A stretch of 64,000 nt of DNA from Hyalella azteca (lineage: Eukaryota > Arthropoda > Malacostraca > Amphipoda > Hyalellidae). Position numbers and translations under genes: made by a program. Below, piece by piece: positions 49,138-61,808 of the stretch. The DNA is taken from assembly GCF_000764305.2 (NCBI RefSeq), contig NW_025944820.1, forward strand, positions 1-64,000. The letters run 5' to 3'. Each line of letters begins with the position of its first letter. Positions within the stretch are counted from its first letter, which is position 1. The notes below the pieces were generated by a model that was not told where the DNA came from, searched no databases, and saw nothing but the letters and a program-made list of their open reading frames with translations.

Positions 49138-50721
49138 TTTTGGTCGGATGTCGAGAGCGAATAATTCGGTCCACGTTCCTCTGGAGACGCTCAAGTGCAG
49201 GTTTGGTCGCGTCATTGCAACTTCATGGCGTTTTCTTAGCCTGAAAAAAATACTGAGTTCCTTCCGTCTCACTTCGGTTGTAAACCTCGAGTCTTCTCCG
49301 GTTTTCTCCAACTTTAAAGTTGTAGTATTTTTTCTATTTTTTCGGTTAGGATTCTTGTCTCCCTTCGCAGGAAGTGGGCAATTTAAGCTACGGAGGCTGC
49401 GGAGATGAATGAAACATTTCAATGAGAGGCTACAAAAATTCTTGAAAAATTTAATTTGTTTAATCATACTGAAATTGTAATGAATCTTGAGAAATAAAGA
49501 AGACTTGTGCATGTTCAGATAGTATATGATATGCGAGCTCTGGAATGAATGATCGACATACAAGATATCACAAATTTAATTTACCATACTCTGCAATAAA
49601 GCTAATGAAGAAAAATGTTAGTTGTAACTCGATCTTTGCTACATGAAAATTTAACATTCATGTTAAATTCATATTCCCCTTACTTCTAGAAACTCGGTAA
49701 AGTAACAGCTACCAAGAGTTTATCCAAGTGGGAAAATTCTTTATTCGACCAACTAATGTTAATAAATTAATTCAATAATAACAATAAAACAAACGAAACT
49801 TCAGTTCAATCTGTAATAATTATTTGGAAAAGTGTTGATTGTTGACGTCTGTGTATAACTAATCTAACTTGATAGTGATTTAATACGCAGATAAACACTG
49901 TAAACTTTGAAATCGCCAATTAACTAAGCTTTGAAATTTTAATTAAAAACTCTTGAATTTACTTGAGATTTTATTCGCTCAAAAAATCTTGATTATAAAT
50001 CTCTAGAAATATTTCACGAACGCTAATATTTAATTTTGTCTCTACGACATTTCGTTTTCATCAGAGAATGTCGGCCAAAATTAATCTAAATTAATAGTCT
50101 CATGTACGTATTAAATGAGAGGTAAATTAATAGTCTTTTGATAATCATCCGGCTTCAATTTTACATGAATAAGCTGACAAAATATGTTTTTTAACTCTTT
50201 CTTTTTAAATGCTCCTTCTATTTTCAAGTACTTCTGTTCCATTTAACGACGATCATTCCGACGTTGTAATAAGAGATTTACAGCCGATACTTGTATACTG
50301 TTCATGTGAATCATTCTTTCAGTAACAACTATTCTCTCGATAAATTAATTAACATTTATGGAAAAAATACTGCTTCTCATAGATATTCGCTAATTTTCTA
50401 TTATAGGGTTAAAGTATGCGAAGCAACATTGTTTCATGCACGACCGCCCGTCAATTTAAGGGTTTTTCGAAATTTTCCAAATCAAAAATGGCATGGGAAA
50501 TTACCCAGCATTGAAACCACGACATAATTTATAATACGTAACCGTTGTTGTACGATTCATAGAATATTGAAAATTTCGCTTTTTAAATCAAGTTACTCTC
50601 GTGTTCCTTTATAACTGCAGGAGCCTGTAACGCACAAGTGATAAAGCCTTCATTTGCCTCCCTCAAAATTCTATATAAACGTAACTGAATTTCATTTACT
50701 CTCGTCGTAAAAAAAATTCAT
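49138..50721. other. Low gene content; GC-richer patch at 49140-49410
   Basis: The patch is open on both strands (49148-49408 plus; 49563-49093 minus) with no recognisable domain. The remainder is AT-rich with short frames only. Confidence 0.4.
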
Positions 50722-50850
50722 CAGTAAGAGAAGTCATCAGAAAGAGAATTCATCAGTAAGAGAATTCATCATTAAGAAAATTCATCAGTAAAAAAATTCA
50801 TCAGTTAGAGAATTCATCAGTAAAAGAACTCATCAGTAAGAGTATTCATC
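50722..50850 (+). repeat. 16-bp tandem array
   Basis: About eight units of AGTAAGAGAATTCATC with substitutions. Confidence 0.85.
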
Positions 50851-50879
50851 AAAGACCTAACATCTTCCCTCCGCCTGTA

Positions 50880-51284
50880 GTCGCGGCTCTATCCCCTACG
50901 GTCATCGTACGGATTCATTTGTAATATTTCATCCCATCTCCTGAAGGCTGCCGTCTCGATGCCATCGATTCCTGTACGACCTTTGTTAGGTTCTGTATTG
51001 CTAGGACATTTTTTTGAGTGCCAAGGCAATCCCAGCTCAGGCCTTTGGTCCATACGAGCTACGCAATCTCTGAGGTAGTCGTTGCATGCGACCAACATGG
51101 CCGCAATGGCCATTTCTTGCGGACCATTTGGCCGTTTGTGGCCCCATAGGCCTGACACACCCGCATATAGTTGCCAAGTATGAATTACTGCCTCGAATTA
51201 TCCGCGAGGGTAACATCGATCGAAGCATCGCTGCTGTCAGAGGGCAATCGAATCTCGAGGACAAGTGAGGGGACATTCAGGACT
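50880..51284. other. Unidentified protein-like frames, GC-richer
   Basis: The minus strand is open at 51158-50889 (includes DYLRDCVARMDQRPELG and AFRRWDEILQMNPYDD) and in another frame at 51276-51037; the plus strand is open at 51086-51268. Composition suggests a present or former exon, but strand, frame and function are undecided. Confidence 0.25.
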
Positions 51285-51585
51285 GCGATGTTACAGTCCA
51301 CTGAGATGAGGACGGTGCAAATGATCTCTGTTGCAGTCCACTGAGATGAGGACGGTGCAAATGATCTCTGTTGCAGTCCACTGAGCTGAGGACGGTGCAA
51401 GTGATCTCTGTTACAGTCCACTGAGCTGAGGACGGTGCAAGTGATCTCTGTTACAGTCCACTGAGCTGAGGACGGTGCAAATGATCTCTGTTACAGTCCA
51501 CTGAGCTGAGGATGGCGCGAATGTTACAGTCCACTGAGCTGAGGGCGGTGCAAATGACCTCTGTTACAGTCCACTGAATTAATAT
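51285..51585 (+). repeat. 40-bp tandem array
   Basis: About 7.5 units of GTTACAGTCCACTGAGCTGA plus GGACGGTGCAAATGATCTCT. Confidence 0.9.
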
Positions 51586-52102
51586 TATTATCATTTATTC
51601 GCCACCATCATACAATGAACAAGAGCCACACACATTGCAAATAGACGGCCAGAAAATACTCTAAAAAATACTTTTACTTTACGTCTAATATGTCAGCTTG
51701 ATAAGTCTGTTAAACGCGGCATTGGTTGAAAATTAAGATCAGAACGTTATGAATTTTCAGCATATTAGCTCGAAATAAAAAAAAACAAGCTGAAAGTGTT
51801 GATATTAGAAAACCTGCATATGATCCCGGTGTCCCGCGAGATAGAATAGGATCGTGGAAATTTTTGAATCTCGTAGCTGCAAATCACATTAATAATTATA
51901 AATTTTATGTATGCTAATTAAAGATTTGACCTGTTAAATCCCACATTTTACCTAGAAAGAAAGTCGGATAAAAAAATTGACTGGAATTGATACTTAAAAC
52001 AATAATTTGCTCAAAATTTAGTGAATTTCTACATGGCCCATACCAACCTATTGATATCAGGATCTCATAACACAAAACCTGAAGATAAAATATTTTTTAT
52101 GG
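51586..52102. other. AT-rich spacer, no gene seen
   Basis: Nothing noticed. Confidence 0.5.
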
Positions 52103-52197
52103 ATAGCAACGTTCTAAAAATAATGTCGCAAGCTTGTAAGAGACGTTACTTGAGGACGTTTCGTAGTTACGAAAAATCTAAAAACAACTAAGTTATG
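52103..52197 (+). repeat. 95-bp direct repeat, left copy
   Basis: Identical at all 95 positions to 57467-57561, with unrelated flanks. It abuts the 14-bp array on its right. The interval (about 5.3 kb) has no retroelement frame. Could be a short interspersed repeat, or a shared assembly overlap. Confidence 0.8.
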
Positions 52198-52475
52198 AAT
52201 CTGGAGCACATGACCTGGACCACATGACCTGGACCACATGATCTGGACCACATGATCTGGACCACATGACCTGGACCACATGATCTGGACCACATGATCT
52301 GGAGCACATGACCTGGACCACATGATCTGGACCACATAATCTGGAGCACATGACCTGGACCACATGATCTGGACCACATAATCTGGACCGCATGACCTGA
52401 CCACATGATTTGGACCACATGATCTGGACCACATGATCTGTACCACATGACCTGGACCACATTACTCGACCACAT
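52198..52475. repeat. 14-bp tandem array (GGACCACATGATCT)
   Basis: About nineteen units with T/C and G/C variants, read open in several minus-strand frames (Cys-Gly-Pro-rich) that I treat as artefacts. Confidence 0.9.
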
Positions 52476-54705
52476 GATTTGGAATACTTATGAGGATTGC
52501 CTCATCGCATTGGATTGTCTGATTGCCTTCGCTTTCACTTCTCACGCGTCAGGCAATCATCAGGCATCTGTCGTTGAAATAAAGTTGACTAAACTCTGTT
52601 TCAACGCAATCAACTCGTAATCAACGCTATCTCTAGTGTTATTTGCCTAGATCCCCGCTCGGTCGTGCGCCATGCTTTCGTAAATCGCAGGTTTCGCAAA
52701 CTTTTCTTTTTTCGCTTCTGAGAAAAAACATCAATATTATTTTTAGCAGTATAATATTTTTAGCCGTATATTTTCTTTAGAAGTATACTATTTTCAGCAG
52801 TATATTATTTTTTTTAATCGTTCACAAGTTTGAACGTAGTTTTGATTGCTCCACGTCTGCTCTAAGTTGCAATAATTTATTCTACTTTTTTGCTATTTGA
52901 ACCTGTTTTAGTTTTTAGTTTCGTCATGTTTCTTTTCCTCTTTTTTCTCCTAAAAGAAATGAAATAATCACGCGACACGAGATCTCGAACTTTTGGCCTA
53001 CATCTTTTCTGTGAATCGTAAGCTGTACTGAAGGCCAAATACTGTGTTCTTGAATAACATTTATTGTGCACTATCATTTATGATCGATAAATCCGATGTT
53101 TAATTTCATTTACTGATAATAGCAAAGCTATAACTGTAGATAACTAGTGGAATATCTAGTATCAAGAGCTCATTTTTGTTTGCTGACATAATTAAAACTG
53201 TAACTGTAGGTAATCGGTTAAATGTTAAGTTTTAGTACAATATACACGATAATCCCATAACAGTACATAAACAGTCGAGAATAATAGTCGAATAGTAATT
53301 AATGTAGGCATTTCTGAGTCAATACGTATTTCAGCACTTCAACCATATTTGTCGAAAAGATTCTGGAAATACAGGGTGAACCAGAATTAACTGACCCTTT
53401 TAATTTGTTAATAAATAAAAAACTAAGAACGTTATGAAGTTGAAACTTGTTTTATTTAAAAGAAGAACATTTTTATGGTAATATTGTATCCTAGTTAAAA
53501 TATTGTATCCTATTACAATATTTTATTATTGTATTAGTTAAAATATTTATTATGTATTAATAATATGTATTAGTTAAAATATTGTATGTAATATTGTATC
53601 CTAGTTAGTTATTGTATCCTAAAAACTANACGTAAATCCGTACACTTCATCCCAGTGAAACTGTCGACCGGCGGTAGAGAACACGGACCAATATCTGCCA
53701 TACTTAGCGAGAAACCCGCTATGGGCCCGTGACCCGCAGTGGGCTCGCTGCCCCATGTTACCCTACTTTTTTACTTTTATTATTTAATAGGAATGTAATT
53801 TATTTTAAATGTTATTTAAAGGAAGCCTAATCAAATAATTCATCATCATTGCTAAGGCTATAAGAATTTTGTGTGTACTATACAGAAAAAATCTCACAAT
53901 GGTCTTTATATAATATTTGATTTCCCTATTACCCATTGCTAGAGGCAGGCTTCCAGTGCTGTAATTTGATACTCGAAATAAACTACTTAAAAATTATGCT
54001 GGGGTGATTTAAAACGTATTGTTATTACTATTTTTAATTTAGTTATTGATTTGTATGAGATAATAAGCGAGCGTTGCTAAGATCGGATCTGCTAATGCAG
54101 ATCCAATTTTTTTAGCGTAATCTCTATTAATGAAAACACTATATAACGATATTAATTCAGGTACTACATAACGATATTCATTAAAATCCTACATAACAAT
54201 ATTAATTTAAATCTTACATAATGACATTGATCAAAATAAAATATAATGACATTATTACTATTTTTAAACTGAGCTTGATTTAGTAGTCAAGCACCAAGTT
54301 GCTTCGGTATTCATTCATCTTTATACGACATTCATTCATTCATTCATCTTTATACGACGCTCTTTCTTGAATAACTTGTAATTAAAAAATTTTTTTGTAA
54401 TTGCAACTCTTTTTTGTCTGAATTTATCGAAAAATTACTGTGCTAAATTACCATAGGCATAATAGATTACCATAATACTCATAAAAATTACCAATTACTC
54501 TACATAATAATAATTACCATATTACTAATAATAATACAATATAAAAATGAATGTGCTAAATTATAGTTGTCAAATAAACTTGATATACAGAAAATTGCTT
54601 CACAAAAGTTTATTTTTTTGACGATTAAACCTTGAACGCTGAGCTCGTCACGGACATAGCGGCGAAAGCGTTACGCAGATATGAGCGACGTAATGTAGGA
54701 TAAAT
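52476..54705. other. AT-rich stretch with no gene seen
   Basis: Contains ATTGTATCCTA repeats (53466-53625), an N at 53629, a GC-richer patch at 53640-53765 right of the N, CTACATAACGATATTAAT repeats (54140-54250) and CATT runs near 54310-54350. Confidence 0.5.
53629..53629. other. Single-N assembly gap
   Basis: One N between a TA-rich minisatellite and an unrelated GC-richer stretch. No paralogous copy is present to show what is missing. Confidence 0.6.
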
Positions 54706-54825
54706 ACACTGAGACAAATTTATGCGTCATATTGTTCAAACGATAAATACACTGAGACAAATTTATGCGTCATATTGTTCAAACGATAAATACGCTGAGA
54801 CAAATTTTTGCGTAATATTGTTCAG
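54706..54825 (+). repeat. 43-bp tandem array
   Basis: Three units of GATAAATACACTGAGACAAA plus TTTATGCGTCATATTGTTCAAAC. Confidence 0.9.
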
Positions 54826-55049
54826 ACGCTGACACTCTTGCTTAAACACTGCAGAATCAGGTGGTGGATTACGTTTGTAGCTAAGTTACTCAGTCAAATA
54901 AATGTTCTTCTCACGTTGTTCCTAAAATAATAAATAATAATCACGCTATAATCAATGATGAATACATCTCTTAATCAATTGACTGCAAAACGCAACCCCT
55001 CGCTATTTATTATCGTACACTTAATGTGCACTTGTCTAAATAATTATAC

Positions 55050-55440
55050 ACCTTTTGCCGTTGTGTGGGTCATCTATATACCAAGTGTTGTCCGGCTTCA
55101 GGAAGTGTCAGTGCTACTTGCATAATGTATGTCAATATTTGGACAATGTAGCCCCTTTTTAGCACATTTTCCCATTTATGGAAAAAATTTACTATTGCGC
55201 TCGCCATGTCCGTCTGTCTGTCTGTCCGTCCGTGACAGGGACTGCTTATATTTTACCATTTCCCTTTTGGTTATTATATTAGCGGCTGGATTTGCTGACC
55301 ACATTGTGGACAAAAGCTAGGAGATAGGAAGAATTTTTGTTATCTTCATGCCTAAGTTTTCATGAGTGAGTGAAGGTATGCACGATCATGAGTGATCAGA
55401 AGGTATGAATTTTCTATATGAATGCGCTTAGGAAGACATA
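55050..55440. repeat. Diverged duplicate of 39725-40075
   Basis: Same ordered motifs as the partner, interrupted by a GTCY element fragment at 55161-55252. Confidence 0.45.
55161..55252 (+). mobile_element. GTCY-microsatellite element, 3'-truncated
   Basis: Left arm (AGCACATTTTCCC, diverged), ACTATTGCGCTCGCCATG and a (GTCY)n run, then GTGACAGGG and breakdown; right arm and palindrome absent. Confidence 0.65.
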
Positions 55441-57466
55441 ATGACACCAGAATAAATAAATTTTAAATATTGAATATTTTTCAATAACTTATCCCATGAA
55501 AATTTTTATTTAGTTAATCCATGTACAAAGAAAGCGAAAATCATCTCGCAAAATGCGATGTTAAACCGGTTATTCTTTATGACATTTAAAACACACGAAC
55601 GACGCAAAGATACTTATTTACTGAGCACACATGGCTGCTGTACTCAGCAAACACTCAAACCTCGATGAGTAAATTTTTTATGTATCTTAGTTTTGAATTA
55701 ATCATCGCGCGGAGACCGAGCTCAACAAAGGCAACACTGTTGACAATCTTAGAGCATCTGACGCTCGCGCCACGGCAGATTCGTTGATGTTGACTTTGAT
55801 TAAAAAAAATATTCCATGAGAGCCGTTCTATCAATAGAAAGTAACGAAAATTTACTAAATTCTTAAATCAATTGAAAAGCCTCGTTCGCAAAATAATGTA
55901 GAGAAGTCAAAATTGGGAAAAATTCTATGACATGACTAAATATATTTAGTAAAGTTAGTGAATGCTTCGAAATAAATTGGGTGTCTTTGAAGCCTTACTA
56001 AAATAATATTCATTGGCTGACCGAGCGTCCATTCCCGATACTTGTCGTGTCAAAGTATCATAAGGAATATAGAATTTAAATAAACCAGTAATCATATAAT
56101 AATAATTGCTTGTGCTTTAGCACATAGTTTTCAGACTAGTTCACTATAATAAAATATGGTTTTCCAAAAAATGGAGGACAACATCCACATGGACATAATA
56201 TCCCATAATTGAAGACGGCAGTGCATGGGAAAAATTGTTACAAGTTTAATAGGTTTGGGGGGCATTATTACATGACCGCCATTTATGTTCAATTATCTGT
56301 TAATTGAACTTTTCTATTGTTTTTCATTTCGATGCGAGTGATTGCGTGGCATCAATCATTTTTTTTCCTGTAATTGATTGATGATGATTGGTAGCATTGC
56401 TCATCACAATCAATTTCGCTTTTCTCACGCTCTCTTAAGTGGAACGCTCTCAGCGATGCTTTTAATGAGGAAATAATATATGTTGTTTACGGCCATGGGG
56501 TAATGATTAATTACCTAAGTTAGTAAAATTTAGTAATTTTTATTTACTTAGTAATTAGCAATACAAGTCAAAACACTATCATTATTATTTTTATAATAAA
56601 ATTACCAAAGACAAGAATAGCATGCTTTGAAAATTCACTTTAATTACGAAGTTCAAAACTCTAAGCCCATTTACCTGTCTAAAATTCTTATCTTTAAATC
56701 TAACATAAAGATTTTATGCTTAGAAGATAATGTAACAATTTTTTTATGCTTAGAAGATAATGCAACAAAAATGCCAGAGTTCGCGTTTTTTTACCGAAGA
56801 AATTAATCTCTCAAAAGGAAGAGAAATTATTAATCATTAATTAGCCGCAATAATTAATTAGCTGCAATAAATTAAAAAAAATCCACTGTTGGTACAGCTT
56901 CACAGTTGGTGAACATCGCTCGCCCTGATTGTTTTGAATTATGAATGTTCAAAGCAATTCACTTTTCGTTTTATACATTACACATATTTTAAATGTGCTA
57001 ACAGATTGACAAATAACAAGTTTATATGCCAATAACGCTATCTTTAACTCAAAAAGTTAATGCTAAAACCAAAGTTGAATGCATTAAATGACTTTTTATC
57101 TAACTGTTCTACAATTGTTATATCCAATCCTGCAATCAAAATATGTACATCGCTCTATGCAGCACACGAATGAAATGAACTATCTAAGTACAATATAAGA
57201 TATGTTTCTGATATAATATATGTATCGATATAAGATATGTATAAGATTTGTTTCCGCAAGTCCACATCATCGTTAGTTACAACTTTGTCATCTTGTTTTG
57301 GCACAAGAGAGTCGATCGACTTGAGGAAAAATGACGCCGCGGCTACGATTTTTGACACGACTTGCCAACTTGTTGTTAACAATTATACAGCAAATTTTTT
57401 AAATACTTGGATTTGGATTTATATAAATCTTTCTTTAACACAAGCTTTGTTTCATCTACATCATTA
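55441..57466. other. AT-rich stretch with no gene called
   Basis: An open minus-strand frame at 57155-57382 (75 codons) includes KIVAAASFFLKSIDSL; no domain recognised and the same DNA is open on the plus strand (57237-57467). Confidence 0.45.
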
Positions 57467-57561
57467 ATAGCAACGTTCTAAAAATAATGTCGCAAGCTTG
57501 TAAGAGACGTTACTTGAGGACGTTTCGTAGTTACGAAAAATCTAAAAACAACTAAGTTATG
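57467..57561 (+). repeat. 95-bp direct repeat, right copy
   Basis: Partner of 52103-52197, identical throughout. Confidence 0.8.
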
Positions 57562-57924
57562 TTAAATGAAGTTAAAGTTGGGATCCATCCACTTAGACGC
57601 CGTACTTGCGGGAAATAACTGAAATATCTGGTCATATTGCAATAAGTATTTTTATTGTATAAATTAGTTAGTAATTTCTATTGAAAGAGACGAAAACTAA
57701 AAAAAAAACAGTTGATTCTAGCGAAATGCGATGTTTCGTTTTTTCAACACGATAACATGTAAATAACCAATAACCGTTGTTTAACCACGTCACGTGCGAC
57801 AAAATAAATTAAAACGTCAAATAGGTTTCGGCCAATAATATTTTCCCACAAATACTTATTTCAAAAAAAAATCAAAGTGCTCCGAATGCATGTCGAGAAT
57901 TCAGTGCATTTCATATATCTTTTT

Positions 57925-58097
57925 AGAGCATTTTCTCATTTATGGAAAAATGTACTATTGTGCTCGCCATGTCCGTCCGTCCGTTTGTCTGTCTGTCTGT
58001 CCGTCTGTCCGTCCGTCTGTCCGTGGCCTCAAGTTTTCGTCGACGAGAAAATGCGCTCTCTGTCACTCACTGCAGTGAGTACTGAGTTATATTTTTT
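57925..58097 (+). mobile_element. GTCY-microsatellite element
   Basis: Complete copy: AGAGCATTTTCTC, a long mixed CCGT/CTGT run, CAAGTTTTCGTCGAC, GAGAAAATGCGC, the CACTGCAGTG palindrome and GAGTTATATTTTTT. Inserted after a T-run. Confidence 0.8.
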
Positions 58098-60448
58098 ACT
58101 ACTTTATTCTTTGCTATTTGGATTGTATCAGGAGAAAATAACTATTGTCCTCTATCAAAAATTTCGTGCAATGTTATATGAGCTCGATTAATTTCGTTAT
58201 TTACTCTCCCTATTCGCATTTTGATTGAAGTAGATCTGCTCCCCTAAACGAATTCACTTCTTTCACTAATCCAGCAAAAAATTCTGTTCACATTCCGAAG
58301 ATATTCGAAGCACATTTTTATCGAAACATGTTCAAAATTCCGCAATCCCGATTTGGATAAATATTTTTACCAGAATTTAAACTTCGATTTTAATCGATGG
58401 AAATTCGGATTTCAGTAATTTTGATATCGTATTTTCATCCAGACATTTGTTCGCGGTGATCACCAAACAATGAAGCCTGGCCTACGGCTTCTTTTATACA
58501 TTGCCTGGAAAAGAAGAAGCGACTAGTCTCCCACAATTGGTTTTCCCTCCAGATCCCGTAGCTCAAAATTGCAAAAAATGAAAAATTCTTTTTTCTTTTG
58601 GCACGGTTTTGTCAACGAAGAATTACGCGAGGGTCTAATTGAGGTCTGGGCTCGTTCAATTAATTTCTATCTTTGTTGGTCAGTAATGAATCCAGTGAAA
58701 TGCATTTGATAAATTTTCTGTTTTTAATTAGTTATCTAATTAGTTAGTGAGTTTATTTAGTTATCTCCACAGTGTCAGGCTCACCGCTCTGGACAGTTAG
58801 TGCATGTAAATTCTAAATTAAATATTGATTTTATATCAATTCTAAATTTAAAATGCAGCATTACTTTTTTAGCAGTAATTTTTTTGGAGACGGTGGAATA
58901 CTTGTACTACTTAATTACCGTTAATTATAATACTGATTACTTGTACTAATACTTATTTGCTCTTCATTTTAGTTATATAACAGCATTACCAATAAATTTA
59001 GCTCTCGAGTTCAGATAAAGCATTTTAGGTGACGTAGAAATTTTATTGTTTTAATTCATTAGCGAGAAGACCTGCGTTCCATTAGACATAACTTAAGTCG
59101 TCCCGCGGGTACAGTCGTGTACAAGAGTTAAGCCTACAGCTGTCGGCAGCTGCAATACAACATATTTATTACCAGCAACACGCTGCTGCTGCAGCTGCAT
59201 CCCAGCGTTCACGATACGATTATGTGGAAGAAGAATATTTTTCTCATCTCTCTAAGTTGAAGATACCTTTATTTTAATGACATTATATAAATAAAAATCT
59301 CGATTTTATTTTGCGTTTAATTAGCAATTATTTTCCTCATTCACATTTGATATAAAATTCAGATCCCCAGCATTAACAAATCAATTCAATTAGGTTCACT
59401 TGAATTACATCATCAAGCATTGATAAATCAAATTCAATCAAATTCGCTTGAATTACATCATCAGATGCAATAATCGCTCATAAACACTATTTCACGAATA
59501 CATACATCACCACGTCACGAATAACTACCCTTCATTGTTGCTGCTCAATCGCGTTGCTAAAGTACACAGCAATAGAGGAATGGCATAATTAATGAGTGAG
59601 TGAGCACGGAAAAGAACAAGTTAAGTATAAATACAATTGTATTTCCAGAAAAAAAAAACACTTTCAGTTCCATAGATTATCCTCTACAGTCCCAACAGTT
59701 CACCTACAGGATGAGTAGAAATAATGACACCGCTATAAAAACTTCCTGAAACTCGAGACCTTCGCTTTGTTTGTACGCAAACAGTGAGTAACAGTGACTC
59801 ATTTGTTGCGTCACATCGGCGTGCGTAACTCACGTGACGCAAGCCTCATACGCATCGTGTACTGTATAGTCGCGTAAAAACTCCCACGCATATGGCACTA
59901 CAGGATGAGTAGAAATAATGACACCGCTATAACGTAAACCATCACAAGAATGGCTGGGAATCAATACTTATAAAGAACAATTTTACCTTCCATCATCTCA
60001 ATAAATAGCTATTTTGCCAGGAACTTTGCGGAGTGAGCTGCTCGTAAGTTTGTCGTAACCTTGGATGTTATCACAGACGTAACTTTTAAGAGATTGCGAC
60101 ATCAAAAGCTTCTATACCAACATTCAATGTATTCTATTATACTGATAATTCATTTTATAAAAGTTACTATTATTTTATAGCGACTATTCTACAGCGACAA
60201 AATTTGCATTATAGAGATAATGAATTGTATTATAGTAAAATGCAATGTATGGTAGAGGTACCGTACATTGAACTGTAAATTATAAATAACTCAATCTATT
60301 ACAGTAACAATACATTATATTACAGTTACATAATGCAAAAGTATCTCTCGACTGTCATTATACACTTTTAATAGTCACATCTATCTTGAGCACAAGTTAA
60401 AAACAGCGGTCTCTGGAGCACCAAAAATTTAAAAGCAAACAAGACGCC
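58098..60448. other. AT-rich stretch with no gene seen
   Basis: A 34-bp exact direct repeat (CTACAGGATGAGTAGAAATA onward) occurs near 59704 and 59902, and a short CTG/CAG-rich patch lies at 59175-59205. No supported reading frame. Confidence 0.5.
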
Positions 60449-60508
60449 AAGTAAATTCATCATATCTTCAATGGAAACGTTTTCACCGAAGGTATGATGA
60501 ATTTACTT
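60449..60508. repeat. Perfect 16-bp inverted repeat
   Basis: AAGTAAATTCATCATA (60449-60464) and TATGATGAATTTACTT (60493-60508) with a 28-base loop, ending 11 bases before the next GTCY element. Confidence 0.7.
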
Positions 60509-60519
60509 AGGGTCTTTTG

Positions 60520-60678
60520 AGCGCATTTTCTCATTTATGGAAAAAATGCACTATTATGCTCGCCATGTTCGTCCGTCCGTCCGTCCGTCCGTTTGTCCGT
60601 CCGTGACTTCACGTTTTCGTCGACGAGAAAATGCGCTCTCTGTCACTCAGTGCTGTGAGTACTGAGTTATATTTTTTT
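60520..60678 (+). mobile_element. GTCY-microsatellite element
   Basis: Complete copy with AGCGCATTTTCTC, (CCGT)n, the GTCGAC stretch, right arm, palindrome variant (CACTCAGTGCTGTGAG) and a T-run. Confidence 0.8.
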
Positions 60679-60733
60679 CTTTTAAATTCTTGCTGAACAT
60701 CATGCGCTCTCAGCAAACTGATGATGTACGCGG

Positions 60734-61688
60734 AATCTGGCTTCAAATGAAGATCAAGTTAATTAACGGAAGTTATTTACCTAATTCAAAAATAACCGAA
60801 CCCACATACATGAAATTATATTATCACAGCCACTGAACATGTGTAAAATTAACATATTTCTCGATTTTGCTGAAGGCCCAGGTTCATCTACAAGAGTTAT
60901 AATTTAATTATAACTCTTGTAGATGAACTCTGTAGATAACTCTTTAATTATAACTCTTAATTTAATTCATGTTCAAATAACATTTAATATTTTAATGCAA
61001 AAATGTCGCCTAAAAAGACTTAACACAAACAAATTATTTAATTAATGGAATTAGTTTTTAAAAATTAGTTTAAAATTTGCCACAAAATAGGAGGCGAAGA
61101 GCACATTTATTGCAAATTTGCATCATCTTTTGATAGCCAACACGAGCCCTTGTTTTGGCAAAGTGTCCATACATAATGGATTTTTCTGCAATTGATGTGA
61201 ATTAATTTAATAAATATGTAGTACTGTAAGCTCTGCAGTGATCACAGAGATATGCATTCGAAGAATCTTATTTTTCCTGCTTATAAAAAAAACCTGGAAA
61301 TGACTAACATATTTTTTTGCACATGTAAACAGTCTTCAGGCCCTTAGGTTTCAATAATATTTCATTTTGATAACGTTTGTAGAGCTGCATCCTGCAGTTG
61401 TTGATGGCAGTTGATGGCTGTATCCTGCAGTTATTGATGGCAGATGATGAGCTGCATCCTGCAGTCATTGATGGCAGTTGCTGAGCTGTATCCTGCAGTT
61501 ATTGATGGCAGTTGATGGCTGTATCCTGCAGTTATTGATGGCAGTTGATGGCTGTATCCTGCAGTTATTGATGCAGTTGATGAGCTGTATCCTGCAGTTA
61601 TTGATGCAGTTGATGAGCTGTATCCTGTAGTTATTGATGGCAGTTGATGGCTGTATCCTGCAGTTATTGATGGCAGTTGATGGCTGTA
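60734..61688 (+). repeat. Segmental duplication C, copy 1
   Basis: It aligns with 61805-62790 at moderate identity (shared landmarks GAACCCAC, AAAATGTCGCCTAAAAAGAC, GTGATCACAGAGAT). It ends in a 32-bp array of about ten units (61383-61688, CTGTATCCTGCAGTTATTGA). It holds a 45-bp palindrome that copy 2 lacks. Confidence 0.8.
60883..60927. repeat. 45-bp perfect palindrome
   Basis: Two 22-base arms around one T, from TTCATCTACAAGAG to CTCTTGTAGATGAA. Copy 2 has unrelated sequence here. Partial copies of TTTAATTATAACTCT follow at 60940-60960. Could be a cruciform-forming sequence or a fold-back read artefact. Confidence 0.8.
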
Positions 61689-61808
61689 TATAGAATCATA
61701 TGAGTAGAATCATATGAGTAGAATCATATGAGTAGAATCATAAGAGTAGAATCATATGAGTAGAATCATAAGAGTAGAATCATAAGAGTAGAATCATAAT
61801 AGTAGAAT
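61689..61808 (+). repeat. 14-bp tandem array (TAGAATCATATGAG)
   Basis: About eight units between the two copies of duplication C. Confidence 0.9.

Noticed and set aside
52198..57466. LTR retrotransposon bounded by the 95-bp repeats
   Set aside because: No gag/pol frames, no TG...CA ends and no primer-binding site seen.
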